38,539 bases of DNA from the IMG/VR virus record IMGVR_UViG_3300025843_000003, positions 1-38,539 of that record; one strand, written 5' to 3'. The notes below the pieces were generated by a model. That model saw only the letters and a program-made list of their open reading frames with translations. It did no database searches and was not told the DNA's origin. This document shows, piece by piece, positions 31,878 through 38,397 of the stretch. Both the position numbers and the translations under genes were made by a program. The DNA is from a virus. The first letter of the stretch is position 1, and each line of letters opens with the position of its first letter.

Positions 31878-32450
31878 TCATGCCATCACCGTCACCTTCT
31901 TGAATTCGATAACCCAGACCCAGGGGTTTTTCTCCCATGAGCCGGAACCGTTGATTGACTCCCAAACCTGGGCGTAATGGTATGAATGTTTTCCAGCCAA
32001 GTAAGCGCGAAGACTTCCAATTGGGCAATTCCCATCACACCCTTCTGCCCGCGCATCCGCCTCGCTGATGTCCTGCAGGCGCTCCACGCGAATGCTGACG
32101 ATCTCCAGCGTGGTGCGGCTGAAAGCGCGTGGCATGTGGATGCTGGGACGCTTCCTTCCCGTGATCTTGTCGCCATCGGCCCAGTAATGGATCGAGCGAA
32201 GTTCCTTCAGGCTTGATGGCGATTCGCTGTCGAAACAGGCGTGGGTTGACCATGACTCGCGCACCCAGAGCCGGTCACCTGGCTGGCCGTAGGGGCAGTT
32301 CGCGTATTTGCCTGCATTTACCTCGCCAGCCAATTCGTTGGTGGATAGTTCGCACCCGATATTGCGATCTTTTCCGGGCTTCACGATGTGCCGCGTCTGG
32401 GTCTTGCTGCCGTCGCGCAGCGCCCGGACCATCGGCGCACTGAAAATCAT
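31878..32450 (-). CDS. ASCH-like phage protein (YGQPGDRLWVRE family)
   Basis: 190 aa from ATG 32450. Conserved pattern: IFSAPMVRALRDGSKTQTRHIVKP, CPYGQPGDRLWVRESW, RPSIHMPRAFSRTTLEIVSIRVERLQDISEADARAEGC and VWESINGSGSWEKNPWVWVIEF. These are widespread phage/prophage proteins with an ASCH-like RNA-binding fold; precise role unknown. The usual family start (M..KERPI.FSAPM) lies 8 codons upstream, where this genome has ATA (32474-32472) with GGAAG at normal distance. The real start may be non-AUG, or the sequence may hold an error. Confidence 0.75.
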   Translation of the reverse strand: MIFSAPMVRALRDGSKTQTRHIVKPGKDRNIGCELSTNELAGEVNAGKYANCPYGQPGDRLWVRESWSTHACFDSESPSSLKELRSIHYWADGDKITGRKRPSIHMPRAFSRTTLEIVSIRVERLQDISEADARAEGCDGNCPIGSLRAYLAGKHSYHYAQVWESINGSGSWEKNPWVWVIEFKKVTVMA

Positions 32451-32495
32451 CGGGCGTTCTTTTTTCGTGTTTATGATGTTGCTTCCGTTTTGAGA

Positions 32496-32807
32496 TCAAG
32501 CCGATACAGGGCGGGCGCGCTGCTTGCGCGGCACGGCAACCAGGCCAGCCGGTTTTTTCTTTTTCATCGAGTACCGGGCGGCCGCAATGCCTGCTGCGAC
32601 ACCCGGCAGGCCACCCAACAGGAAGGCACCGACCTCCCACAAGTTCGACTGGGCAAAGAACTGGTGCGCCAGGGCGTTGACCCCGGCCAAAATTACCACG
32701 CAGAAAATTGCGTGGACGACGCTCTGGCGGCAGGCCGCGAAGCCGAGCAGCGCCAGGGGGGTGAATCCGGCGCCGAGCGCCACGAGAAGGTGAAGGGGGT
32801 CAATCAT
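32496..32807 (-). CDS. Small membrane protein
   Basis: 103 aa with three hydrophobic stretches: about 4-22 (PLHLLVALGAGFTPLALLG), 31-46 (VHAIFCVVILAGVNAL) and 59-76 (GAFLLGGLPGVAAGIAAA). A very basic C terminus (MKKKKPAGLVAVPRKQRAR) probably faces the cytoplasm. CGGAAG precedes the ATG. Superinfection or membrane control roles are possible; no family recognised. Confidence 0.55.
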   Translation of the reverse strand: MIDPLHLLVALGAGFTPLALLGFAACRQSVVHAIFCVVILAGVNALAHQFFAQSNLWEVGAFLLGGLPGVAAGIAAARYSMKKKKPAGLVAVPRKQRARPVSA

Positions 32808-32830
32808 GTTGTTGCTTCCGGTTTGACGTT

Positions 32831-32851
32831 AAAAAAGCGCCGGGTGGCGCT
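32831..32851 (-). terminator. Leftward intrinsic terminator
   Basis: AGCGCC/GGCGCT stem (32836-32841, 32846-32851), leftward T run from the A tract at 32831-32836. It separates the exonuclease from the downstream membrane-protein gene. Confidence 0.8.
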
Positions 32852-32884
32852 GCTGGTGTGCGCCCATGATGGGCGCGGGTTTGT

Positions 32885-34621
32885 TTACGCGACCAGGCGC
32901 TGCCGTGCCATGACTTTTTCGATGTGCGCCACCAGTGCTGCGCCGACGAGCTGAAAGTCGTGCTCGTGGTACAGCACGGCAGCGCGCTCCTTTGCTGCGG
33001 GCTCAAAGCCAAGTTGGCGCAGAAAGTCGGCAGTCACCGCGAAACCCAGGCGCTCCGAGATGGCGCCCAGGCGCAGGGCAGGGGTGTAGTGAGGTGTTGG
33101 CTTGAAGGCGTCAACCAGGCGCGACGCAGGCAGCGGGACCAACTGGACCGGCTGAATCTGAATGATGGGAGACAGAACAATTTCCGGTTCAGCCGGGGCC
33201 GCCAGCAGCGCGTCATCGGCAACCCGCTGGCGCTTGGCCTTTTCCTCGTCCGCCAGCCTTTCACGCTCAAGCCGGGCAACTTCTTCTTTGCGGATGCGCT
33301 CGCGGTCGGCCTCGATACGCACTTCTTCGGCACGCTGGTGCTCAGAAATTCGACTCTTGACCAGCGCCCGCAGGTCGTCCGGCTCCTTGAGCACGATCTG
33401 GGCAGCATCTGCAAACAAGAAAGCGTGCGCGCTGGCCAGTTCGCGCAGTGTGGTCAGGTTCGCATGGATGCGGTCAGCCGTGGCGCTGGCGCCGATCTTG
33501 GAGCTTGCCAGCAGGGTATCGACGGCATCGTTCAGGCTGGCCAGCGTGCGCTTGCCCTTGACCGCGCCCGCGAAGTCGGCATTGACGACTGGCATGTAGG
33601 CCTTACCCAGACGGGCGTTCAGCGAATCAACGTGCGCAGCCAGCGCGGCGCGGCCCCGGCTCACAATGTCAAGCCGGATGGCGTCTTTTTGAGCCGCCAC
33701 CAGCTTTTCACTTGCCAGCCGCGTGGTGCGCGCCAGGGTTCGCAGATCAGCAACCATGCGGCGCATTTCCTCGACGCTGCAGAGCTGGGCGAGTGAGCTG
33801 GTTTCCGCCGCCTCAAGCGCGTCCTCTGCCTTTTTCAGCGCCTTGCACGCGCTTTCGGTGTCTGCGAACTCCTGATCCGTCGCAGGCTTTACAGGCATGC
33901 GCTTGATGAAGGCGCGCAGCAGGGCGCCGAACTCGGTCAGGTTTGACGCAACCACCAGCTCGCCCTGGACCTGCACCACAACAGCAGGCAGGGACTCGAC
34001 AGCCGCAGCGACTGCCGCCGCAACTGGCGCCACCGGCACATAGGCGGCCAGGTCTTCGGAGAACTGCGTCCAGCCTGCAATGATGCTGGCGCGCAGCTTG
34101 GCGTCCGATGCATACCAGCAATGGCGCCTTTCAATCAGCTCGTCGCCTTCCCACTTGGATGCCATAAACAGCACGCGCCCGGCGCCCGACACCATCAGCT
34201 GCTGCTCCATTTGCACTTGATACTGCAGGGGGAGGCCGTAGCCGTTCCCCTCATCCTTCATGCAAGCGCGAAGCTCGTCGTTCAGGGTCTTGTGCTCGAA
34301 GGCGGTATCTTCGAGCATTGTCAGGCCGTCAAAGCTAGCGGAAAACTTGCCCAGCGACCCGACCACGGGGTAAAGCTCGTCGCCGATGATGGCCTCGGCC
34401 AGGGGGCGGGCCAGCGCCTCGAAGCGGTGACCATCATCAAAGCGGCGCTGGGTGCCAGCATTGACTTCTGGCGCCAGCCCGGTGTGCAGCTCGTGCAGCA
34501 GTTGGGTGCGGGTCTTGTACTGGCTGCAACCCATCATTGCAGGCGCATCGCTGGCATTGAAGTGTTGGGCGCGATAGGCCAGCCACTCGGGCGAGCCTTG
34601 AACGAGGTTGTGAGTTTTCAT
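32885..34621 (-). CDS. YqaJ/lambda-exonuclease-family nuclease with extra C-terminal domain
   Basis: 578 aa, much longer than lambda Exo (226). N-terminal nuclease (1-200) starts QGSPEWLAYRAQHFNASDAPAMMG. The catalytic block is SFDGL with Asp98 and FEHKT with Glu109/Lys111, followed by YQVQMEQQL (134-142). The C-terminal two thirds is helical (residues about 240-470), then a long charged coiled coil EEVRIEADRERIRKEEVARLERERLADEE and a small terminal domain. It degrades duplex DNA 5'-3' to give ssDNA for the Bet annealase. Start overlaps bet by ATGA. Confidence 0.85.
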   Translation of the reverse strand: MKTHNLVQGSPEWLAYRAQHFNASDAPAMMGCSQYKTRTQLLHELHTGLAPEVNAGTQRRFDDGHRFEALARPLAEAIIGDELYPVVGSLGKFSASFDGLTMLEDTAFEHKTLNDELRACMKDEGNGYGLPLQYQVQMEQQLMVSGAGRVLFMASKWEGDELIERRHCWYASDAKLRASIIAGWTQFSEDLAAYVPVAPVAAAVAAAVESLPAVVVQVQGELVVASNLTEFGALLRAFIKRMPVKPATDQEFADTESACKALKKAEDALEAAETSSLAQLCSVEEMRRMVADLRTLARTTRLASEKLVAAQKDAIRLDIVSRGRAALAAHVDSLNARLGKAYMPVVNADFAGAVKGKRTLASLNDAVDTLLASSKIGASATADRIHANLTTLRELASAHAFLFADAAQIVLKEPDDLRALVKSRISEHQRAEEVRIEADRERIRKEEVARLERERLADEEKAKRQRVADDALLAAPAEPEIVLSPIIQIQPVQLVPLPASRLVDAFKPTPHYTPALRLGAISERLGFAVTADFLRQLGFEPAAKERAAVLYHEHDFQLVGAALVAHIEKVMARQRLVA

Positions 34622-35373
34622 GCTGCGACTTCCATTTCGATGACGTTGCTAACGGTGGCGCGAAGCGTGGCGATCTGCTTATCGCTCAGACTGGCTTTTG
34701 TGGAGACGGTGGCAATGATCTGGTCTGCCGTTTTCTTTCCAGACTCAATCAGGCCGCGCCAGGCTTGCAGATTCCTGGAAAATGCCTCATCCGAATAAGC
34801 GGGCAGGGATGTCGTGGCTGGCTTGATCTCGCCGGTTGCCGGGTCGATGATTTTGGCGGGCTGAATGCTCTCAACGATGCGCTCGGCCTCGTCGCTGTCG
34901 TAAATGCCGCCGAAGCCGAAGGCAATGCGGGCGCATTGGATCATTGCCTTGTGGCGCAGCATCCGGTAGGGGTGAGACTTCCAAGGGCCAGTGCTTTTAT
35001 CGCATTCAACCATCCACTCTGTAATCTTGATTGGGTGGCCCCGGTCCTTGCGGTGAATTACGCAAGTGCAAGAGTCGGCATCCTGCACAAAGTCCATGCC
35101 GTCAAACTGCTGATTGCTGTTTATGATGCGGGCCCAGCCATCAACACCGACAACCGGAACAATCCCGCCTTTAGCATCCGGGAATGCGTGAATTTCTTTC
35201 GTCCAGGGGTTCAGGCCGTACTGGTTTGCCACAATCAGCAGCGCGCTCAGTTGAGCGTCGGAAACTTCACCCTTGAAGGCGGTGGCCTTGAGGACGCTGT
35301 AAAGTTCCTCGCTTTGCGGCAGGTTAAAACGAACTGCAAGTTCGTTTATCTGGGTGGTAATCATGTTGCTCAC
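34618..35373 (-). CDS. bet: Bet/RecT-family ssDNA annealase
   Basis: 251 aa from GTG 35373, chosen because AAGGAG lies 6 bp upstream. A longer TTG start at 35400 falls inside the terminator stem. It contains LSALLIVANQYGLNPWTKEIHAFPDAKGGIVPVVGVDGWARIIN, then IKITEWMVECDKSTGPWKSHPYRMLRHKAMIQCARIAFGFGGIYDSDEAER, the full Bet pattern. It anneals complementary strands produced by the exonuclease. With NinB and the RuvC-like enzyme it forms a complete phage recombination set. Confidence 0.93.
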   Translation of the reverse strand: MSNMITTQINELAVRFNLPQSEELYSVLKATAFKGEVSDAQLSALLIVANQYGLNPWTKEIHAFPDAKGGIVPVVGVDGWARIINSNQQFDGMDFVQDADSCTCVIHRKDRGHPIKITEWMVECDKSTGPWKSHPYRMLRHKAMIQCARIAFGFGGIYDSDEAERIVESIQPAKIIDPATGEIKPATTSLPAYSDEAFSRNLQAWRGLIESGKKTADQIIATVSTKASLSDKQIATLRATVSNVIEMEVAA

Positions 35374-35398
35374 TTCATTCTCCTTCGTGGTTGTCGTC

Positions 35399-35437
35399 AA
35401 AAAATCAAATCAACCGGCGCTTGTCGGCTGATTTGAT
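35399..35437 (-). terminator. Leftward terminator at the bet leader
   Basis: ATCAAATCA (35404-35412) and TGATTTGAT (35429-35437) form a 9-bp stem. An inner CCG/CGG (35414-35416, 35425-35427) extends it, followed leftward by six T. Directly upstream of the AAGGAG of bet. Confidence 0.85.
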
Positions 35438-35449
35438 GTCTCGGGGCGC

Positions 35450-35473
35450 AAAAAAGCCGCATCGAGTGCGGCT
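35450..35473 (-). terminator. Second tandem leftward terminator upstream of bet
   Basis: AGCCGC/GCGGCT (35455-35460, 35468-35473) and a T run of six, in tandem with the stem at 35399-35437. Nearly the same sequence as the terminator at 31122-31144. Confidence 0.85.
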
Positions 35474-35490
35474 GGCGGGGCGGGCGGGCG

Positions 35491-35721
35491 TCATGATTTG
35501 CGCCCCAGCGTGCCGCAGGTGAGCTGGCCGTCAGCGGTCCACAGTGCGACGGCCAGCGGGCCAGCGGTCAACATGCAAAGCTGCTGCCCGGCGCGCTTCT
35601 GAGCTTCACTGCCCGGCGCGGCGGTTTGCACCGCCTGCCTCAGCGCCGCTTCTTTGTCGTTGGCGGCTTGCGCGGCGGGCAGCAGGGCCAGCGCCAGGAG
35701 CAGGGCGCTGGCGAGTTTCAC
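35491..35721 (-). CDS. Small exported protein with signal peptide
   Basis: 76 aa, GTG start (GTGA overlap with the upstream stop). MKLASALLLALALLPAAQAAN is a textbook Sec signal with AQA cleavage near residue 19. The mature 56 residues carry two Cys (QLCMLTAG, LTCGT) that could form a disulfide in the periplasm. No lipobox. Lysis inhibition or superinfection exclusion at the envelope are possible roles, unproven. Confidence 0.7.
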   Translation of the reverse strand: MKLASALLLALALLPAAQAANDKEAALRQAVQTAAPGSEAQKRAGQQLCMLTAGPLAVALWTADGQLTCGTLGRKS

Positions 35722-35927
35722 TTCGCACCCTTTTCGACGGCTTCACGCTGCAAAACGGCGCTGCCAACATCGTCACAGTCTTTGATGCACTGCTTGATCT
35801 GCTGACGCATACCTTCCCCCATCTCATCACCGAAGTGGCAGTTCAGTTTTTTAAGCAAAAAACCTGCTCCGATGCAAATTCCCTCAAGTCGCTCAAGGCG
35901 CTTGGCCGATGATTTGTTTTTACTCAC
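35718..35927 (-). CDS. Small helical phage protein
   Basis: 69 aa, GTG start in a GTGA overlap. SKNKSSAKRLERLEGICIGAGFLLKKLNC then MGEGMRQQIKQCIKDCDDV: basic, helical, with four Cys. Translationally coupled to both neighbours. No family recognised. Confidence 0.55.
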   Translation of the reverse strand: MSKNKSSAKRLERLEGICIGAGFLLKKLNCHFGDEMGEGMRQQIKQCIKDCDDVGSAVLQREAVEKGAK

Positions 35928-36319
35928 GTCTGCAACTCCTTCAGCGCATCCTCTTCGATCAGCGCAACGAGCCCGGGGCTCAGCAGCGCATCCAGCACAT
36001 CCGCACCATTCAGGTACGCGGCGCGCAGCTCAGCCTTGGCTGGCCAGGCCGGGCAGGATTTGGTTTCCGCTTCGCCCAGGTCGATGTCCAGGTGGCACAC
36101 CAGCTTCACGCCCGGCCCGGCTCCGTACCAGTGTTCGGTTTGGCCTTGTGGGCAGCGCGGCGCGGCGAACTCAGCCGGGACATGGCCCCGGCAGTCGGCA
36201 TGGCTCTTTTCAAAGACCTTGCCGCACTGGTTGCAAAACTTCACGACGGGGTGAAGGGTTATGACGGCGGCAATTGCCGGGTGCGCCACGCGGGCGGCAG
36301 GTTTGATACTCGTGTTCAT
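35924..36319 (-). CDS. Zinc-finger-like phage protein
   Basis: 131 aa, TGGAGAA before ATG. N-terminal VKFCNQCGKVFEKSHADCRGH: CxxC plus a later C and H, a plausible single zinc site. The C-terminal half is acidic-helical (AELRAAYLNGADVLDALLSPGLVALIEEDALKELQT). Function unknown. Confidence 0.6.
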   Translation of the reverse strand: MNTSIKPAARVAHPAIAAVITLHPVVKFCNQCGKVFEKSHADCRGHVPAEFAAPRCPQGQTEHWYGAGPGVKLVCHLDIDLGEAETKSCPAWPAKAELRAAYLNGADVLDALLSPGLVALIEEDALKELQT

Positions 36320-36335
36320 GGTGTTCTCCAGTCGT

Positions 36336-36512
36336 TCAGAAAAATTTACCGATGGCGATGGCCGAAGCCAGCACCGTGAAGGCGAGAAGGCCAGCTTGGA
36401 TAAGGCTGGCGATGTAGCCAGTTCGGTCGGGGGCGGAATCCATGCCGTGTGTTCGATTGGCGCAGCAGGTGCAGTTCCTGCCCTGGTTGCAGTCGTGTGT
36501 GCAGTTATTCAT
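36336..36512 (-). CDS. 58-aa Cys-rich protein with a membrane segment
   Basis: Reads MNNCTHDCNQGRNCTCCANR then a TGYIASLIQAGLLAFTVLASAIAIGKFF membrane helix. The C..DCNQGR.C.C start is shared by small phage proteins whose Cys-rich head faces one side of the inner membrane. It lies 16 bp before the next gene and 9 bp after the previous one, within the coupled leftward operon. Function unknown. Confidence 0.65.
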   Translation of the reverse strand: MNNCTHDCNQGRNCTCCANRTHGMDSAPDRTGYIASLIQAGLLAFTVLASAIAIGKFF

Positions 36513-36521
36513 TGGTTGCTT

Positions 36522-36758
36522 TCAACTCTCGACCTTCGGAAGACTCCACTTTCCCGCCGAACTCACAGCCCCGATTCGCTTTAGGACCGAGCTGATCGCC
36601 GATGATGCCGGGACAGCCCAGGCCGTGCCGTACTCGGACATGCACCATTGCTTGTTGATTTTCCGAGCAATATCAGTCGGGCCAATTGGCTTTTTTACTC
36701 TTTTGAGAACAGCCAAGACGGCAGCGTCTCGCTGTTCTTTTGTCGTTTCAGATTTCAT
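36522..36758 (-). CDS. Small winged-helix DNA-binding protein
   Basis: 78 aa, AAGGA upstream. VLAVLKRVKKPIGPTDIARKIN and SAISSVLKRIGAVSSAGKW give helix-turn-helix plus wing. It is the first recognisable gene of the leftward operon, preceded by a terminator hairpin and a ~430-bp leader. It could be the operon's own regulator or an early antiterminator. Neither is shown. Confidence 0.6.
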   Translation of the reverse strand: MKSETTKEQRDAAVLAVLKRVKKPIGPTDIARKINKQWCMSEYGTAWAVPASSAISSVLKRIGAVSSAGKWSLPKVES

Positions 36759-36774
36759 ATTTTTCCTTCTGGTT

Positions 36775-36811
36775 AAAAAACCGCATCACCCTGCTGCAGG
36801 GTGATCTGGTT
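36775..36811 (-). terminator. Leftward terminator in the leader of the leftward operon
   Basis: ATCACCCT-gctgc-AGGGTGAT (36785-36792, 36798-36805) with outer AACC/GGTT, followed leftward by six T, right before the first operon gene. Transcription of the operon must pass it. Confidence 0.85.
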
Positions 36812-36945
36812 TACCCTCGTTGCGGAGGGCGGCGCCGGTCTTTCCCGGCTGTCATACCCTAGCGGCACTTCGGCGGCCTCAGGACCATGCGATCTGCACG
36901 GCGGCACCCAGCGCATTACGCATCGGCCAATTTCTTCTATATGAG

Positions 36946-37118
36946 CCGAGAGTGATGACAGGGGCGGGCTGGAGCTGATCCCAGCTTGCCGACAACTTCG
37001 TACTCACATCAGGCTCCGGTCGGCGATTGCTCGCACGTGGGGCAGGCTGGGGTCGGCGGTAGATAACCTTGCACATCAGCACTGTGCGTTCCGCCTTTGT
37101 CATCACTCTCGGATTTTT
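36946..37118 (+). ncRNA. Candidate structured RNA between the leftward operon and the operators
   Basis: A 15-bp perfect inverted repeat, CCGAGAGTGATGACA (36946-36960) and its complement (37098-37112), encloses about 137 bp containing smaller hairpins such as GCTGG/CCAGC. On the + strand TTTTT (37114-37118) follows the right arm. A weak promoter, TTACGC (36916-36921), 16 bp, TATATG (36938-36943), would start the RNA at the left arm. A 75-codon frame on the - strand covers this segment but has no family match. In a phage with no CI gene, an RNA at this place is a candidate immunity or antisense regulator. The function is unknown. Confidence 0.35.
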
Positions 37119-37122
37119 AAGG

Positions 37123-37145
37123 GACCGTGCCAGAAGCTGGCGGTC
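37123..37145 (-). promoter_or_regulatory. boxB-like hairpin in the leftward leader
   Basis: On the leftward RNA: GACC-GCCAG-CTT-CTGGC-ac-GGTC, a short stem with a tight loop about 45 nt after the predicted start of the leftward transcript. Position recalls nut sites. No boxA was found. Confidence 0.3.
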
Positions 37146-37193
37146 GGGCTGAGATCAGACCTTGCCGCTTGCGTTTGCTTGCGGCATGACTGA

Positions 37194-37222
37194 ATTATGC
37201 AAGAAAGTTTGCATGAAAACAA
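37194..37222 (-). promoter_or_regulatory. Leftward early promoter (PL-like)
   Basis: On the - strand TTGTTT (37222-37217), 17 bp, CATAAT (37199-37194). Start near 37187. Operator 37198-37213 occupies the spacer and operator 37230-37245 lies just upstream of the -35. Confidence 0.65.
37198..37213. promoter_or_regulatory. Operator O1
   Basis: TGCAAGAAAGTTTGCA: near-palindrome of the TGCAAR-N4-TTTGCA type, inside the leftward promoter. Confidence 0.75.
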
Positions 37223-37229
37223 TGGGCAA

Positions 37230-37245
37230 TGCAAAAAAGTTTGCA
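37230..37245. promoter_or_regulatory. Operator O2
   Basis: TGCAAAAAAGTTTGCA, same palindrome with perfect 6-bp half sites; 32 bp from O1 (about three helical turns), which would place both dimers on one face of the DNA. Confidence 0.75.
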
Positions 37246-37290
37246 TATTTTTTGTAAAGCTGAAACTTTAGGGTTCTTGTGATGCCCGGC

Positions 37291-37319
37291 TTGCATGCGT
37301 GCCAAGTTGCCCATACAAT
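37291..37319 (+). promoter_or_regulatory. Rightward early promoter (PR-like) for cro
   Basis: TTGCAT (37291-37296), 17 bp, TACAAT (37314-37319). Start near 37326 inside O3; AGGAGG (37337-37342) then precedes ATG 37347. Confidence 0.7.
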
Positions 37320-37334
37320 GCAAACAACTTTGCA
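37319..37334. promoter_or_regulatory. Operator O3
   Basis: TGCAAACAACTTTGCA, third copy of the palindrome, covering the last -10 base and the start site of the rightward promoter. Binding would shut off cro and the rightward operon. Confidence 0.75.
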
Positions 37335-37346
37335 CCAGGAGGCAGC

Positions 37347-37634
37347 ATGAAAGAAAAGACGGGCATCGAGAAAGCACTCGACAGATTCAATGGAAGCGCC
37401 GTCAAGCTGGCGAAGGCCGTTGACGGCTTTGCCACTCGACAGAACATCGAGTGCTGGAGCGCAACAGGGACAGTCCCGCCGGAAAAGTGCGTTGCAATCC
37501 ACCGCGCAACAGGCGTCAGCTTGGGCGAGTTGAACACGCGCATGGACTGGAATGCCATTTACCGGGCACTGAGATCGGAGCGATACGCCAAGAGCAGAGC
37601 GCCGAAAACGATTCCTCGACAGGTGCCAGCATGA
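37347..37634 (+). CDS. cro: Cro/YdaS-family DNA-binding protein
   Basis: 95 aa. IEKALDRFNGSAVKLAKAVDGFATRQNIECWSATGTVPPEKCVAIHRATGVSLGEL matches the YdaS/Cro-like helix-turn-helix family (ALD.F.GS..KLA...G..RQ.I..W...G.VP...C..I..ATGV...EL). Excellent AGGAGG site. It lies directly downstream of a promoter overlapped by O3 and next to O1/O2, so it is the natural ligand of these operators. No divergent CI gene is present opposite it. The C-terminal tail is basic. Confidence 0.85.
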   Translation: MKEKTGIEKALDRFNGSAVKLAKAVDGFATRQNIECWSATGTVPPEKCVAIHRATGVSLGELNTRMDWNAIYRALRSERYAKSRAPKTIPRQVPA

Positions 37635-37849
37635 GCCGCGCCGCGTGCCCGGCCTGCGGCCACTGCGCCGCCAGCCCTGCGACGGGGCAGGGGGTTGCCA
37701 TCGGCGACTACGTTGACATGACTCCGCGCACCACAGAGCCCACAGGCGCGACTCCAGCGCCCGCGAGCGATTACCCCCTGCGCTTGGGTTTGTTCGGCAT
37801 CCTGGACCGCGCTGGTGCGGCCGTCGTTCGATTTGTGGGGCAGCCATGA
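37631..37849 (+). CDS. Small zinc-finger-like protein
   Basis: 72 aa, ATG overlapping the cro stop (ATGA). CPACGHC at residues 6-12 is a compact metal-binding knuckle, then a Pro/Thr-rich linker and a hydrophobic LRLGLFGILDRAGAAVVRFVG end. Early rightward gene of unknown function. Confidence 0.55.
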   Translation: MSRAACPACGHCAASPATGQGVAIGDYVDMTPRTTEPTGATPAPASDYPLRLGLFGILDRAGAAVVRFVGQP

Positions 37850-38055
37850 CCGTCATCACCGGATGGCGCAACCGCAAGCCAGCACCCAGCAAAGCATTCT
37901 CCGCTGACCCGGCGTTCAGCGGCACAAACCTCAAAAACGCACAGCGCTCGACCGAAGCGAATGACCGCAAGGGGATTCTGAGCAGCGACTCGATCAGCAC
38001 CGAGACGATCAGCCCGACTGACAAGCGCGCCCGCTTGTCCAAGGCCAGTATTTAA
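37846..38055 (+). CDS. Small early phage protein
   Basis: 69 aa, ATGA-coupled to the previous gene. Basic and Ser/Thr-rich, probably largely disordered (VITGWRNRKPAPSKAFSADPAF...SISTETISPTDKRARLSKASI). No domain recognised. Coupling and position in the early rightward operon are the evidence that it is a gene. Confidence 0.5.
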   Translation: MTVITGWRNRKPAPSKAFSADPAFSGTNLKNAQRSTEANDRKGILSSDSISTETISPTDKRARLSKASI

Positions 38056-38061
38056 AGCAAA

Positions 38062-38115
38062 GCGGCCATGCCTTTTCGGCCGCACAAAAAGAAAAGGCCA
38101 CCGGGAAGGGTGGCC
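38062..38115. terminator. Two hairpins after the early genes
   Basis: GCGGCC/GGCCGC (38062-38067, 38078-38083) and GGCCACC/GGTGGCC (38096-38102, 38109-38115). An A-rich tract lies between them, so the second hairpin is T-tailed only for leftward RNA. For the rightward transcript they are leader hairpins before the 38152 gene. Confidence 0.6.
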
Positions 38116-38151
38116 AATTCAATTTTCAAACACGGAGACAACGAGCGAATT

Positions 38152-38397
38152 ATGCACCACAAATCTGAAACCTTCATCCGCAAGTTGGTCAGCGCATCGC
38201 CTGAGCTGATTTGCGCCCTGGCGGTTGACGCCGCAGAGCGCGGCGAGTCCCACGCCCAGGCGAACTTCTACCCTGAAGGCGAATTCGAGTACCTGTTTTT
38301 TCAGGTGTCCTACCTTGACCGCATCGATGAGCTCAAGGCCGAGGCCCAGGCCGCATACGTGATCGAGCGCGCCAAGGGTGGCGGGGTGGCGAAGTGA
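38152..38397 (+). CDS. Small early phage protein
   Basis: 81 aa from ATG 38152. A start at 38068 would place the first hairpin in the coding region and is less likely. The ribosome site is poor (GGAG 15 bp away). Composition: SETFIRKLVSASPELICALAVDAAERGESHAQANF then FEYLFFQVSYLDRIDELKAEAQAAY, helical, mildly acidic. It may resemble small phage proteins with an F(E/D)YL.F...Y..RI pattern. Function unknown. Confidence 0.55.
   Translation: MHHKSETFIRKLVSASPELICALAVDAAERGESHAQANFYPEGEFEYLFFQVSYLDRIDELKAEAQAAYVIERAKGGGVAK

Noticed and set aside
36879-37106. 75-codon minus-strand frame as a repressor gene
   Set aside because: No helix-turn-helix or peptidase signature, weak start region, and the segment is dominated by the inverted repeat; protein status cannot be excluded.
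37155-38042. 295-codon minus-strand frame across the operators and cro
   Set aside because: It runs through the promoters and operators and antisense to cro; composition is typical of a GC-rich shadow frame and not of a repressor.
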